Assembly: GCA_031256035.1 (NCBI GenBank)
Contig: JAIRRJ010000069.1
Span: 1-64,000, forward strand
DNA length: 64,000 nt
Direction of reading: 5' to 3'
Source: Treponema sp.
GTDB taxonomy: Bacteria; Spirochaetota; Spirochaetia; Treponematales; Breznakiellaceae
Within the stretch, counting starts at the first letter, position 1, and the number at the start of each line of letters is the position of its first letter. The notes under the pieces were generated by a model. It was not told where the DNA came from. It ran no database searches and was given only the letters and a program-made list of their open reading frames with translations. Both the position numbers and the translations under genes were made by a program. Below are positions 1 to 7,221 of the stretch, piece by piece.

Positions 1-1083
1 AAAACAATGTCAAAACGTTACTCGCCTGTAATTGCGCATCACAATGCGCGGGGAACTTCGTTGCATTATGCTGCAGGCAAAGGGCCGGGGCGGGAGAAAG
101 CGCCCTTTCCGCAGATACAGTTGATCAACAAGCAGGAAGAACCGGCAACTTGCAACGAAGTTTCCCGCGCAAGGAAACATTCAAAAAAAGGCGGTGATTT
201 CCCCGAAGGTTTATATGTTGCGGTTTCCCGCCCCGAAGATTTTTTTATTGTGCAGTCTTCCCGCCCCGAAAGGGTGATGCTTGCCTTAACCGGCAAGAAC
301 GCAAAGTATCTGTTAGCGGATAACAAACCATCGCTGCCTTTCAAGCCAGCCGAAATTATTCTGACACTTGACCCGTATTTTCCGCAATTTGCAACGAAGT
401 TTCCCGCGCAGAGTAAAAACGGAACTGACAATGTTGCACAAGACATCAAGCGGTTGGCTGAGAAAGGCTATTTGCAGTACATACTGAACAATCCGGGGCA
501 TTTTTCACTGTTCAGGGACATTCGTGATAAAGTAAAGCTGATTGGCGGCCCGTGGCTGTATATGTTCAACTCATGGTCGCTCTCATTTATCGCGTCTCTT
601 GGGGTGGATGGATTTGTATCGCCACTTGAAAACAACAGGCAAAATCTGGAACGAACGCTTGGCATAAAAAGCCGCGGCAGCGAAACGCATGGCAGGAAAC
701 GCCATGGATTTAGCCCGCTTCATTCAAAGTTTTTCATAACGGTTTTCGCGTGGCCGCCGCTTTTTAATATCAGAGCAAACATTTCCCCGGGACTTGCTTC
801 ATTTGCAGATAACAAAGATGAGATTTTTTCTCTTGTTACGGGTCATGAAGGCTGCCGTGTGTACCCGCAAAAACCTTTTTCAATAATTGACAAAATTCCG
901 TTTTTGAAAGAGGCAGGGTTCGGGCGTTTCATAATCGATCTGTCCGGTCAGTTGCTGAAAAAATCAGACTACCGCGACTTGATGCGTTCGGTTAAAGAAA
1001 GCGCCCCCCTGCCCCATTCGAGCCGTTTTAACTGGAAAGACGGCTTTTATCAAAATCAAAACACTACGGCAGGCTCAAGCTGA
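1..1083 (+). CDS. Peptidase U32 family protein, C-terminal part (5' end outside window)
   Basis: Residues from about 150 to 340 (counting from the ATG at position 7) match the C-terminal half of U32 collagenase-like peptidases: NNPGHFSLFR, then GGPWLYMFNSW, then a conserved FVSPLENNRQNLERT block, and finally PFSIIDKIPFLKEAGF. U32 proteins act in peptide degradation or in tRNA/ubiquinone hydroxylation. The frame is open to the window edge and complete members are roughly twice this length, so the true start is probably upstream; the ATG at 7 has no visible ribosome binding site. Three copies of a dispersed short repeat (45-65, 150-171, 388-410) are translated within the poorly conserved first 140 residues, giving segments such as FATKFPAQ. 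The last 28 bases overlap the convergent ssb gene. Family call is good; the catalytic role is not shown here. Confidence 0.72.
   Translation, partial: KTMSKRYSPVIAHHNARGTSLHYAAGKGPGREKAPFPQIQLINKQEEPATCNEVSRARKHSKKGGDFPEGLYVAVSRPEDFFIVQSSRPERVMLALTGKNAKYLLADNKPSLPFKPAEIILTLDPYFPQFATKFPAQSKNGTDNVAQDIKRLAEKGYLQYILNNPGHFSLFRDIRDKVKLIGGPWLYMFNSWSLSFIASLGVDGFVSPLENNRQNLERTLGIKSRGSETHGRKRHGFSPLHSKFFITVFAWPPLFNIRANISPGLASFADNKDEIFSLVTGHEGCRVYPQKPFSIIDKIPFLKEAGFGRFIIDLSGQLLKKSDYRDLMRSVKESAPLPHSSRFNWKDGFYQNQNTTAGSS
45..65 (-). repeat. Dispersed in-gene repeat, copy 1 (inverted)
   Basis: Reverse-strand copy of the repeat whose core reads TGCAACGAAGTT and ends in CCCGCGCA. It lies inside the U32 peptidase reading frame and is translated as NARGTSLH in the opposite orientation to the other two copies in the same gene. 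Confidence 0.75.
150..171 (+). repeat. Dispersed in-gene repeat, copy 2
   Basis: Direct copy, core TTGCAACGAAGTTTCCCG followed by CGCA. It is read through in the U32 peptidase frame as CNEVSRA, a different frame from copy 3. Confidence 0.85.
388..410 (+). repeat. Dispersed in-gene repeat, copy 3
   Basis: Direct copy, core TTTGCAACGAAGTTTCCC then GCGCA. It is read through in the U32 peptidase frame as FATKFPAQ, the same peptide as the copy at the start of folC. Confidence 0.85.
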
Positions 1084-1529
1084 TTATCAACCATTGCCAA
1101 CACCGGTTCGCCGTTTTCAGTATCGGGATAATCATCCTCGTAGGGTGAATCCGAATCTACAATAGTCCCTGCCGCGGCGGATTTTGAGCTGCCGTCCTTT
1201 TTAAATTCGGGACGGAACTCCACATGTTCCGCCACAATGGTGATTCTGGAGTGTGGTTTGCCGTCGGTGCCGTTCCAACGATCCTGTTTCAAACGTCCCA
1301 CTACGCGGATACCGCGACCTTTGCGCCCCTTGTTGTAGCACGCATCAGCAAGCCGCGACCAGGTTTCCACCTCGAAAAAGGAAACTTCCTTTTCAAAGCC
1401 AGTATCCTGTTTGTAGAAGCGATTCGAAGCAAGGCACATTGTGCAAACAGGCGTTCCTTTGGGTGTGGATCGAAGCAGAGGGTCTCTCACCAGATTGCCT
1501 TCGATTAGAATAGAATTGAGGTTGTTCAT
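1056..1529 (-). CDS. ssb: Single-stranded DNA-binding protein
   Basis: The 157-residue product starts MNNLNSILIEGNLVRDP and shows the OB-fold pattern of bacterial SSB: FYKQ/FFEVETW, GRGIRVVGRLKQDRW and ITIVAEHVEF. SSB coats single-stranded DNA in replication and repair. The start at 1529 is chosen because AGAGGAGG lies six bases upstream; an upstream ATG ten codons earlier has no such site. The flexible acidic tail is present (SDSPYEDDYPDTENGE), but the protein ends in LEPAVVF rather than the usual DDDIPF-like tip that binds partner proteins. Its 3' end overlaps the convergent U32 peptidase gene by 28 bases. Confidence 0.9.
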   Translation of the reverse strand: MNNLNSILIEGNLVRDPLLRSTPKGTPVCTMCLASNRFYKQDTGFEKEVSFFEVETWSRLADACYNKGRKGRGIRVVGRLKQDRWNGTDGKPHSRITIVAEHVEFRPEFKKDGSSKSAAAGTIVDSDSPYEDDYPDTENGEPVLAMVDNQLEPAVVF

Positions 1530-1571
1530 ATATTCCTCCTCTGATAGTTCCGACAGCATAGACCGCCGGCC

Positions 1572-1596
1572 ATGAATTTTCCAAATGAAAATTCAT
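1572..1596. promoter_or_regulatory. Perfect inverted repeat upstream of ssb
   Basis: Two perfect 10-base arms, ATGAATTTTC and GAAAATTCAT, are separated by CAAAT. The element lies 43 bases upstream of the ssb start, so it could be an operator or a hairpin in the ssb leader. No T-run follows on either strand, which argues against a terminator. Confidence 0.5.
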
Positions 1597-1720
1597 AGAT
1601 ACCATATATATGCGCGCAGATGGTCTAGCGCTTTAGTGAGGAAGAAAAAAACTGTAAAATGTCCTCATTCCTAAATCCTTTCTTTTATGGTATTATCATA
1701 AAATGTATAACGGCTCATAA

Positions 1721-2698
1721 ATGGAGTTAGTATTTTTGATACACTTTTTTTTGGGTTTTATTTGTTCTATAGGGTTTTACGCTTTTTTTTACCGGCAAAA
1801 CCGGCCGGCACAGAAATGGCGGTCTATTGTCCTGCTGATTGCATCTACTCTGGGTTACCCGCTTTGCGAAATATGGATGAGCGGCAATCCGCAGCAATTT
1901 AACAGCGTTCACGCTTCCATCAGTTATGCTCTTTATTTGATATGGCTCACGGTCTGTATTCTTGCGGGAACAAACCGCAGTCGGACACTTGTTGGCACGG
2001 CCTTCATCCTTTGCTTCGGTTATTCAGTACAGATGCCGATTGGTTTCTTTATCGGTCATGTTTCCTTTTCATTGGACACTACGCTCTTTTTGGAAACGCT
2101 TCACCAAACTCAAAAACTCCGTTATGTCCTGGCCTTCTTCGGCAACTGTAGTGTAACAGGCAGTTGTTTCCTGGCTGTTCATTGGCTGCGCAAAATTCAG
2201 TCAAAACCGCCTTTCAAACTGTGCGCAGTTTTCACTGTGGTGTTTATCAGCATCCTCGTAATCAATCAGGTTTGGTGGAAATACACAATAAATTCGATGA
2301 ATAATATACCCTGGGTGATTCTTGCTTTTCTGGGGCTGCTTCTGACGGCGACACCGGTAATCATTCTATACCTGTTTACGCGGCTTGCCGTCCATGCGGA
2401 AAACATATCCGGCGGCGTCCAAACAACAGCCGATTCGCCGCCAACCATAGCGGTTTCCGATGTCGAGCCGCTCTGGACACAAGAGCATGGGCTGTCGCCG
2501 AAATTCTGCGAGCGCTACACTCTGACGGATCGGGAAAAGAACATTGTCGAAGTAATGATGAAAGGCAAGAGCAACAAGGAAATCGCTGAAGCCCTGTTCA
2601 TCTCACAGAGAACTGTGGAAAAATACCTGCAAAACGTCTACCAGAAAACCGATGTATCGAACCGTTTTGCCCTGTATTCGATGATAAAAGGGGAATGA
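1721..2698 (+). CDS. Membrane-anchored LuxR-type transcriptional regulator
   Basis: The 325-residue protein has about seven hydrophobic segments over residues 1-225, then a short linker and a C-terminal LuxR helix-turn-helix (residues about 260-320; YTLTDREKNIVEVMMKG, SNKEIAEALFISQRTVEKY). This matches a family of integral-membrane sensors with a GerE-type DNA-binding domain. The signal is unknown. It is followed by a 21-bp direct-repeat element and the LRR lipoprotein gene, so it may control its neighbours, but LuxR sites are normally palindromic and the repeats here are direct. Start ATG at 1721; AT-rich -10-like sequences lie just upstream (TATTAT near 1690). Confidence 0.8.
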   Translation: MELVFLIHFFLGFICSIGFYAFFYRQNRPAQKWRSIVLLIASTLGYPLCEIWMSGNPQQFNSVHASISYALYLIWLTVCILAGTNRSRTLVGTAFILCFGYSVQMPIGFFIGHVSFSLDTTLFLETLHQTQKLRYVLAFFGNCSVTGSCFLAVHWLRKIQSKPPFKLCAVFTVVFISILVINQVWWKYTINSMNNIPWVILAFLGLLLTATPVIILYLFTRLAVHAENISGGVQTTADSPPTIAVSDVEPLWTQEHGLSPKFCERYTLTDREKNIVEVMMKGKSNKEIAEALFISQRTVEKYLQNVYQKTDVSNRFALYSMIKGE

Positions 2699-2711
2699 AC
2701 CTCCAAACAGC

Positions 2712-2750
2712 CGAATTCGTACAAACCGCATCCGAAATAGTACAAACCGT
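2712..2750. promoter_or_regulatory. Paired 21-bp-spaced direct repeats upstream of the LRR lipoprotein gene
   Basis: The motif CGAAWNNGTACAAACCG occurs twice with a 21-base period (from 2712 and 2733). The reverse complement reads CGGTTTGTAC, resembling the GTTNRK core of LytTR sites, which are also direct repeats 21 bases apart. A -10-like TAACAT follows at 2775, about 26 bases after the second repeat. The same arrangement recurs at 7099-7140 and partly at 4975. Confidence 0.5.
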
Positions 2751-2793
2751 AATATAACCTCCTCAAAAAACCGGTAACATATCCTCAATACGA

Positions 2794-4014
2794 ATGAAGT
2801 ATTCTAATTATTTCACACAAAGACACAAAAAGTTTAAGAGGTTTTTCCTCCATCTTCCCTTAGTAGCTTTGTGCCTTTGCATGAACCTCTTCCTTTTGTC
2901 GTGCGAAAATCCCTTCATGCTCAAAATACTCGAACCCAAAACAATCTATTTTAACTCTAACGGCGGCAGTAAAGTAGCAAATCAAAATCTATGGAAAGGC
3001 AACAAAGTAAAAAAACCAGCAGACCCTGCCAAAGCAAGTCATACCTTCGCCGGCTGGTTTGAGGACAACAACAAGTTTACCAAAGCATGGATTTTCGACA
3101 CCGTACCCACTGCAGACGTAACGCTCCATGCAAAATGGAACGCCGATAAAACAGATCCGCCCGACACCGGCTGCGAACACCAATGGGGTGTTTGGACAGT
3201 AACCACACCCGCCTACTGCACTGCCGCAGGAGAGGAAACAAGAATCTGCACCATTGACCCAATACACAAAGAAATACGCCCCATGGCTCCGCTTGGACAC
3301 GACATGAAATGGGTAGAAACAAAAGTCCCAACCTACACAGAAGAAGGCATAGAAACATATACTTGCCAACGCATCGGCTGCACCCACACCGCAGGAACAC
3401 GCACAATTCCACAACTGGTAATCACCCCGGACAGCGACCTCAGCTCCATCCTTGCCTCCCTCCCCGGCAATACCGCCGCCACTCCCTATGTCCTTGTCGT
3501 AAACATTGGCGATCTCAGCAGTATTGGAGACACCCTCAACGCTAACCCTGACAAATATGTTATCCTTGATATGTCCGGCAGTACATTTAACAGCATTGGA
3601 GATTATGCTTTTGCGGCTTGTCAAAGCCTTATCACCGTTACAATACCGGACGGTGTTGAAAGCATTGGGGCTTATGCTTTTCGGGACTGCACCGGCCTTA
3701 AAAACATTGTTACAGGGGACAGCGTTAAAAGTATTAGTATCGGTACTTTTTTCGGCTGCGCCAGCCTTGAAAGCATCACCATACCAAGCGCCGTTACCTG
3801 TATTGAGGTTTATGCTTTTTACGGTTGCGTCAGCCTTAAGAGCGTTACCTTTGAAGGCACGATTCAAGAGGCTGATTTTAGCGACGGATCCAGATTCCCC
3901 GGCGATTTGCGGGATGTATATTTATACCATTACTCCGGTGAAGGCGGAATTGGAACATATACCACCACAAGAAGCCCGAACGATGATTATACCGCAAAGT
4001 GGACGAAGCAATAG
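2794..4014 (+). CDS. Lipoprotein with InlB-type repeat and BspA-like leucine-rich repeats
   Basis: The N-terminus has a long hydrophobic segment ending in LFLLSC, a lipobox, so the mature protein is predicted to be a surface or periplasmic lipoprotein. Residues about 48-110 match the Listeria-Bacteroides (InlB B) repeat (TIYFNSNGGSKV ... HTFAGWFEDN ... VTLHAKW). Residues about 260-360 contain several BspA-type LRR_5 units (SIGDYAFAACQSL, SIGAYAFRDCTGL, CIEVYAFYGCVSL). These modules mediate adhesion or binding in other bacteria; the ligand here is unknown. The first ~30 codons are read from sequence resembling the non-coding stretch near 17.1 kb (CACAAAG and CTTTGTGCCTTTG segments), so the start may have been recruited from a repeat. 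The 21-bp direct repeats lie 44 bases upstream. Confidence 0.8.
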   Translation: MKYSNYFTQRHKKFKRFFLHLPLVALCLCMNLFLLSCENPFMLKILEPKTIYFNSNGGSKVANQNLWKGNKVKKPADPAKASHTFAGWFEDNNKFTKAWIFDTVPTADVTLHAKWNADKTDPPDTGCEHQWGVWTVTTPAYCTAAGEETRICTIDPIHKEIRPMAPLGHDMKWVETKVPTYTEEGIETYTCQRIGCTHTAGTRTIPQLVITPDSDLSSILASLPGNTAATPYVLVVNIGDLSSIGDTLNANPDKYVILDMSGSTFNSIGDYAFAACQSLITVTIPDGVESIGAYAFRDCTGLKNIVTGDSVKSISIGTFFGCASLESITIPSAVTCIEVYAFYGCVSLKSVTFEGTIQEADFSDGSRFPGDLRDVYLYHYSGEGGIGTYTTTRSPNDDYTAKWTKQ

Positions 4015-4050
4015 AGGTCTAAAAATCAGCAGAATGAATACAAATCACTT

Positions 4051-4914
4051 CTAACTGTTATATATTTTCAGCATAAACGGCGCAAAAAACAGTAACAGCG
4101 CTCCGGCAGCCAGAAAAATATAGAAACCAACGTTGGATAAGCTGTCTTCCCCAACATAGTAGTCTTCGGGTTTATTGGGGTCGTAATGCACTGTTACTTT
4201 CTGCCCTTCGGTAAAACGGGACTTTGGCGTACCGAATACAGAACAATCCCTGTACGGGCGTCCGTTAGCTGTATAGGAGAACTCAGGGTAATAGGAATAG
4301 GAAGATTTTGATCCTCCGCTTCTGCGGCGATGTACCTCTATAACTATTCCTGTTGTTTGAGATGTGCAGACCACTTTAAGCCGCCGGTTTCTCTTTATAC
4401 CAAAAAGACTTATTGATGTACATAAAGCGCCAAAAATCAGGAAAATAACCATCGCTCTGGTTCCCTGTGATGTGGCGGACTTCTTTGTAAGAGGTTTACC
4501 GGTTATCAATTCATACAGAAAACTCATCTCGTTTGAATCGATACCTTCATTTTGATTAACTGCAACTAACAACAATTTGCCGTTTGGGATGGTAATCCAT
4601 GAATCTTTATTTGAACGTACATAACCGGCATAATCCTGCGCGGCGGCTCCGTCAAGAAACTCCATAATAATTACAGACGTAGAGGAAGATATTGACCCGC
4701 CGTCATTTTTGACGTGAAACGAAAAACCTCCGGTCGTTTTTTCCTCCAAAGGAAAATCATGGTCAGACGGTATATAATGCTCGAATATTTTATACTCCCC
4801 CGCGCCCTCTAATTTGCCTCTGACACTTTCCAGTGTAATTGAGCTGTTTTTACTGCAAGCGGCGAAAACGATGACTATGATTAGTACTGTTACGAAAACG
4901 ATTAATTTCACCAT
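4051..4914 (-). CDS. DUF3592 lipoprotein, membrane-associated
   Basis: The 287-residue product has a signal segment ending in VFAAC (lipobox), an extracytoplasmic region of about 130 residues, a hydrophobic segment near residues 155-175 and a second one near 260-283. Residues about 180-260 fit DUF3592, including TGIVIEVHRRRSGG, YYPEFSYTANG and VHYDPNKPEDYY. The function of DUF3592 is unknown. The gene is convergent with the LRR lipoprotein gene and is not obviously in an operon. No ribosome binding site oddity was noted; AGGAGAAAT precedes the ATG. Confidence 0.75.
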   Translation of the reverse strand: MVKLIVFVTVLIIVIVFAACSKNSSITLESVRGKLEGAGEYKIFEHYIPSDHDFPLEEKTTGGFSFHVKNDGGSISSSTSVIIMEFLDGAAAQDYAGYVRSNKDSWITIPNGKLLLVAVNQNEGIDSNEMSFLYELITGKPLTKKSATSQGTRAMVIFLIFGALCTSISLFGIKRNRRLKVVCTSQTTGIVIEVHRRRSGGSKSSYSYYPEFSYTANGRPYRDCSVFGTPKSRFTEGQKVTVHYDPNKPEDYYVGEDSLSNVGFYIFLAAGALLLFFAPFMLKIYNS

Positions 4915-4974
4915 ATCATTTCTCCTAATGACATCAGAATACCATATTTTTCACAGAGTTAGCGAAAAAACAGA

Positions 4975-5004
4975 CGAATAAGTACAAACCGCAAGCGAAT
5001 TAGT
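4975..5004. promoter_or_regulatory. Direct-repeat regulatory element, second copy degenerate
   Basis: CGAATAAGTACAAACCGCAA (4975-4994) is a full match to the motif at 2712 and 7099. The next unit begins in phase 21 bases later (CGAATTAGTGAG from 4996) but loses the TACAAACC core. It lies 136 bases upstream of the LRR/SH3 lipoprotein gene. Confidence 0.42.
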
Positions 5005-5130
5005 GAGGGGCACACCTTGCGGGGATGCGAATGAACCTCTCTGCGGCAAGAAGGAAAAGAGCGACATACTAATGAAGCCAAAGCATCGCTCTGGTTCCCA
5101 ATATTAATAAAATGTAATATAAACAGTGAT

Positions 5131-7002
5131 ATGAAGAAGATTTATATAAATCTGCTCATTATTCTCATGACATTCTACGGGTTTGTTGCGTGTGTTCGTT
5201 CACAAGACGGCATTCCGTCAAATGAATTTACATCAAATGAATTTGAATTTACTTCACATGATGATTTTGTGGGACTGCTTTTGGAAAATGGCGGAACATA
5301 TCATCGTGAAAGATATGTAGGTAAGATCTATGAAGATAAATATGGCAATAGCTTTAGCTTAAAACTAATGGAAAATGGCTGGAAAAAAAATGCTTTAGAA
5401 TACGAATTATTCAGCGTTCCTGATTTGGATTTATTATTGCCGTTAAGAAATTATATCGAGTCTGTGTGGATTCTTCATGACAGTACAACATCAGATATTT
5501 CTTTTATGGAAAACCTTCCACAATTAAAAGATGTAGCTATAGACAATCAGTATGTCGTAAACTTTGAACCATTGGGAAAATTAATTAATCTTGAACAATT
5601 AAGAATAAGAAATAATCTTGCGGTAATTGACTGTTCAATATTTTCCAATCTGAATAATTTAAAACTTTTGACATTATCTGGCAGCATTATAAATTTAGAA
5701 ACAATATTTGATAAGTCGAAAGAAGTGTTTAGGTTACCTAATCTCGCTTATATAACTATTGGCGAATATGTTTTTGATAAATGGAAGGATGGATATTTTT
5801 TAAGAATCATACAAGGATTAACCCCACGTGATAGAAATATCAGGGAAAAATACGGCAATAGATATGGAGAACATTACATAGACCAATACGGAAACACATT
5901 TAGTGGTGTGTATGGGGGGACGGTAACAGCCGAACTCTTACATACTCCCGATTATGAAGTATTATCAAGCCTGTCGGGAAATATCGGTTCTTTGACCATT
6001 GAAGATACCAGCCCGATAACCGCCATTGAATTTCTGGACAGCTTCACGCCATTGGCAAGCTTAACGGTAAAAAATTCAGCTATAGAAACCTTTGAGCCGT
6101 TAAAAAATTTATCAGGATTGCACTCTTTAGTAATAAGAAACCCAAACATTAAAGCCGTTGAATCGCTTAAGCGCCTGTCCCATCTTTCATCACTAAAAAT
6201 CGATCTCTCTACAACTACCGATTTTTTAACCATGAACGGATATGGGAATGTTTTGGATTTTTTACATTCAATGAAGGATATTGCAAACCTTGCCAAACTC
6301 ACTCTCAGTGATAGTGCCGTTCAAAATGACGATATAGAAGAAACCGATGAAATGTATTCATTGGCGCAGGAAATGTTTAAAATATCAAATCTGGAGGATA
6401 TACAGCTTGACGGAAACTATTTTTCCAGAGGATGTCATAAAAGTTATGAGTTCCGGCAAGGTAAATACCATATTTTACAATACAGGGCGGATGTAAGAAC
6501 CGAACCGGGCAGAAACGGCGATGTTGCTACAATACTAAAATTGCATGATGAAGTTGAAATTATCGAAAATACATTCATAGAGGAAAAAATTAATGATATA
6601 TGGGGATTCTGGTATAAAATAAAATACGGTAATGTTATAGGATATACATTTGGCGGAAATATTGCACGCGATGCATATGTGACAGATATTGGTAAGAACG
6701 GTATAAATGATTATTTTTATTTTCGCTTTTCTGCAAATTTAGGCAGACATTATATTGAACCTTATAAAGATGTAATAATATATATTAATGGTCAGAGAAT
6801 TAATACAAATGTTTTGTCAAAATCAGAACGTTCTTTAGACGGGCATTTTGAATGGTGTAGATTTGAGGAACATGACGATTATGTACTTGTTGGTTTAAGT
6901 CAATATGGAAGGCATCAGTATGAATATATGCATATTTTCAAAGTACAATCAGATGGTAGCATAGAATATATAACTGATTGGAATGAAATAGACTATTGGT
7001 AA
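5131..7002 (+). CDS. Lipoprotein with LRR-like region and SH3-type domain
   Basis: The 623-residue protein has a signal peptide ending in FVACV (lipobox cysteine near residue 21). Residues about 100-450 contain degenerate leucine-rich segments (FEPLGKLINLEQLRIRN, FEPLKNLSGLHSLVIRN, VESLKRLSHLSSLKI). Residues about 455-520 read as a bacterial SH3 domain (YRADVRTEPGRNGDVATIL ... WYKIKYGNVIGYTFGG). The C-terminal 100 residues are not recognised. SH3-type domains often bind peptidoglycan, so a cell-wall-facing role is plausible. The gene stands alone, preceded by a partial 21-bp direct-repeat element. Confidence 0.7.
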   Translation: MKKIYINLLIILMTFYGFVACVRSQDGIPSNEFTSNEFEFTSHDDFVGLLLENGGTYHRERYVGKIYEDKYGNSFSLKLMENGWKKNALEYELFSVPDLDLLLPLRNYIESVWILHDSTTSDISFMENLPQLKDVAIDNQYVVNFEPLGKLINLEQLRIRNNLAVIDCSIFSNLNNLKLLTLSGSIINLETIFDKSKEVFRLPNLAYITIGEYVFDKWKDGYFLRIIQGLTPRDRNIREKYGNRYGEHYIDQYGNTFSGVYGGTVTAELLHTPDYEVLSSLSGNIGSLTIEDTSPITAIEFLDSFTPLASLTVKNSAIETFEPLKNLSGLHSLVIRNPNIKAVESLKRLSHLSSLKIDLSTTTDFLTMNGYGNVLDFLHSMKDIANLAKLTLSDSAVQNDDIEETDEMYSLAQEMFKISNLEDIQLDGNYFSRGCHKSYEFRQGKYHILQYRADVRTEPGRNGDVATILKLHDEVEIIENTFIEEKINDIWGFWYKIKYGNVIGYTFGGNIARDAYVTDIGKNGINDYFYFRFSANLGRHYIEPYKDVIIYINGQRINTNVLSKSERSLDGHFEWCRFEEHDDYVLVGLSQYGRHQYEYMHIFKVQSDGSIEYITDWNEIDYW

Positions 7003-7098
7003 AAAGCAACGCTGCCTAACAGGATGGTATATGCGCAGCCCGCTTTGCGATCTGACGGCGCATTAGCGGCTAGAAAGACCGATCCCGGCAAAAACACC

Positions 7099-7140
7099 CG
7101 AAATGGTACAAACCGCAAGCGAATTGGTACAAACCGCAGA
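7099..7140. promoter_or_regulatory. Paired 21-bp-spaced direct repeats upstream of the hybrid kinase gene
   Basis: CGAAATGGTACAAACCGCAA (from 7099) and CGAATTGGTACAAACCGCAG (from 7120) are nearly identical and exactly 21 bases apart. An AT-rich -10-like stretch (TATTATAC, from 7163) follows at about the same distance as at 2775. This is the best conserved of the three copies. Confidence 0.55.
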
Positions 7141-7221
7141 ATAAAAGCTCCCTAAAAAACGATATTATACCAAAAAAAAAGCAAATTAAGGCGATAATGA
7201 TGATAAGGATGAGATAAGGAT

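Noticed and set aside
2989-3867. Long minus-strand frame opposite the InlB/LRR lipoprotein gene
   Set aside because: No recognisable domain, and the plus-strand frame has signal peptide and repeat domains; a shadow frame.
4451-5098. CATCGCTCTGGTTCCC occurs at about 4451 (in the DUF3592 gene) and again near 5084
   Set aside because: Only two copies of 16 bases with unrelated flanks; not enough to call a repeat family, though worth including in a genome-wide repeat scan.
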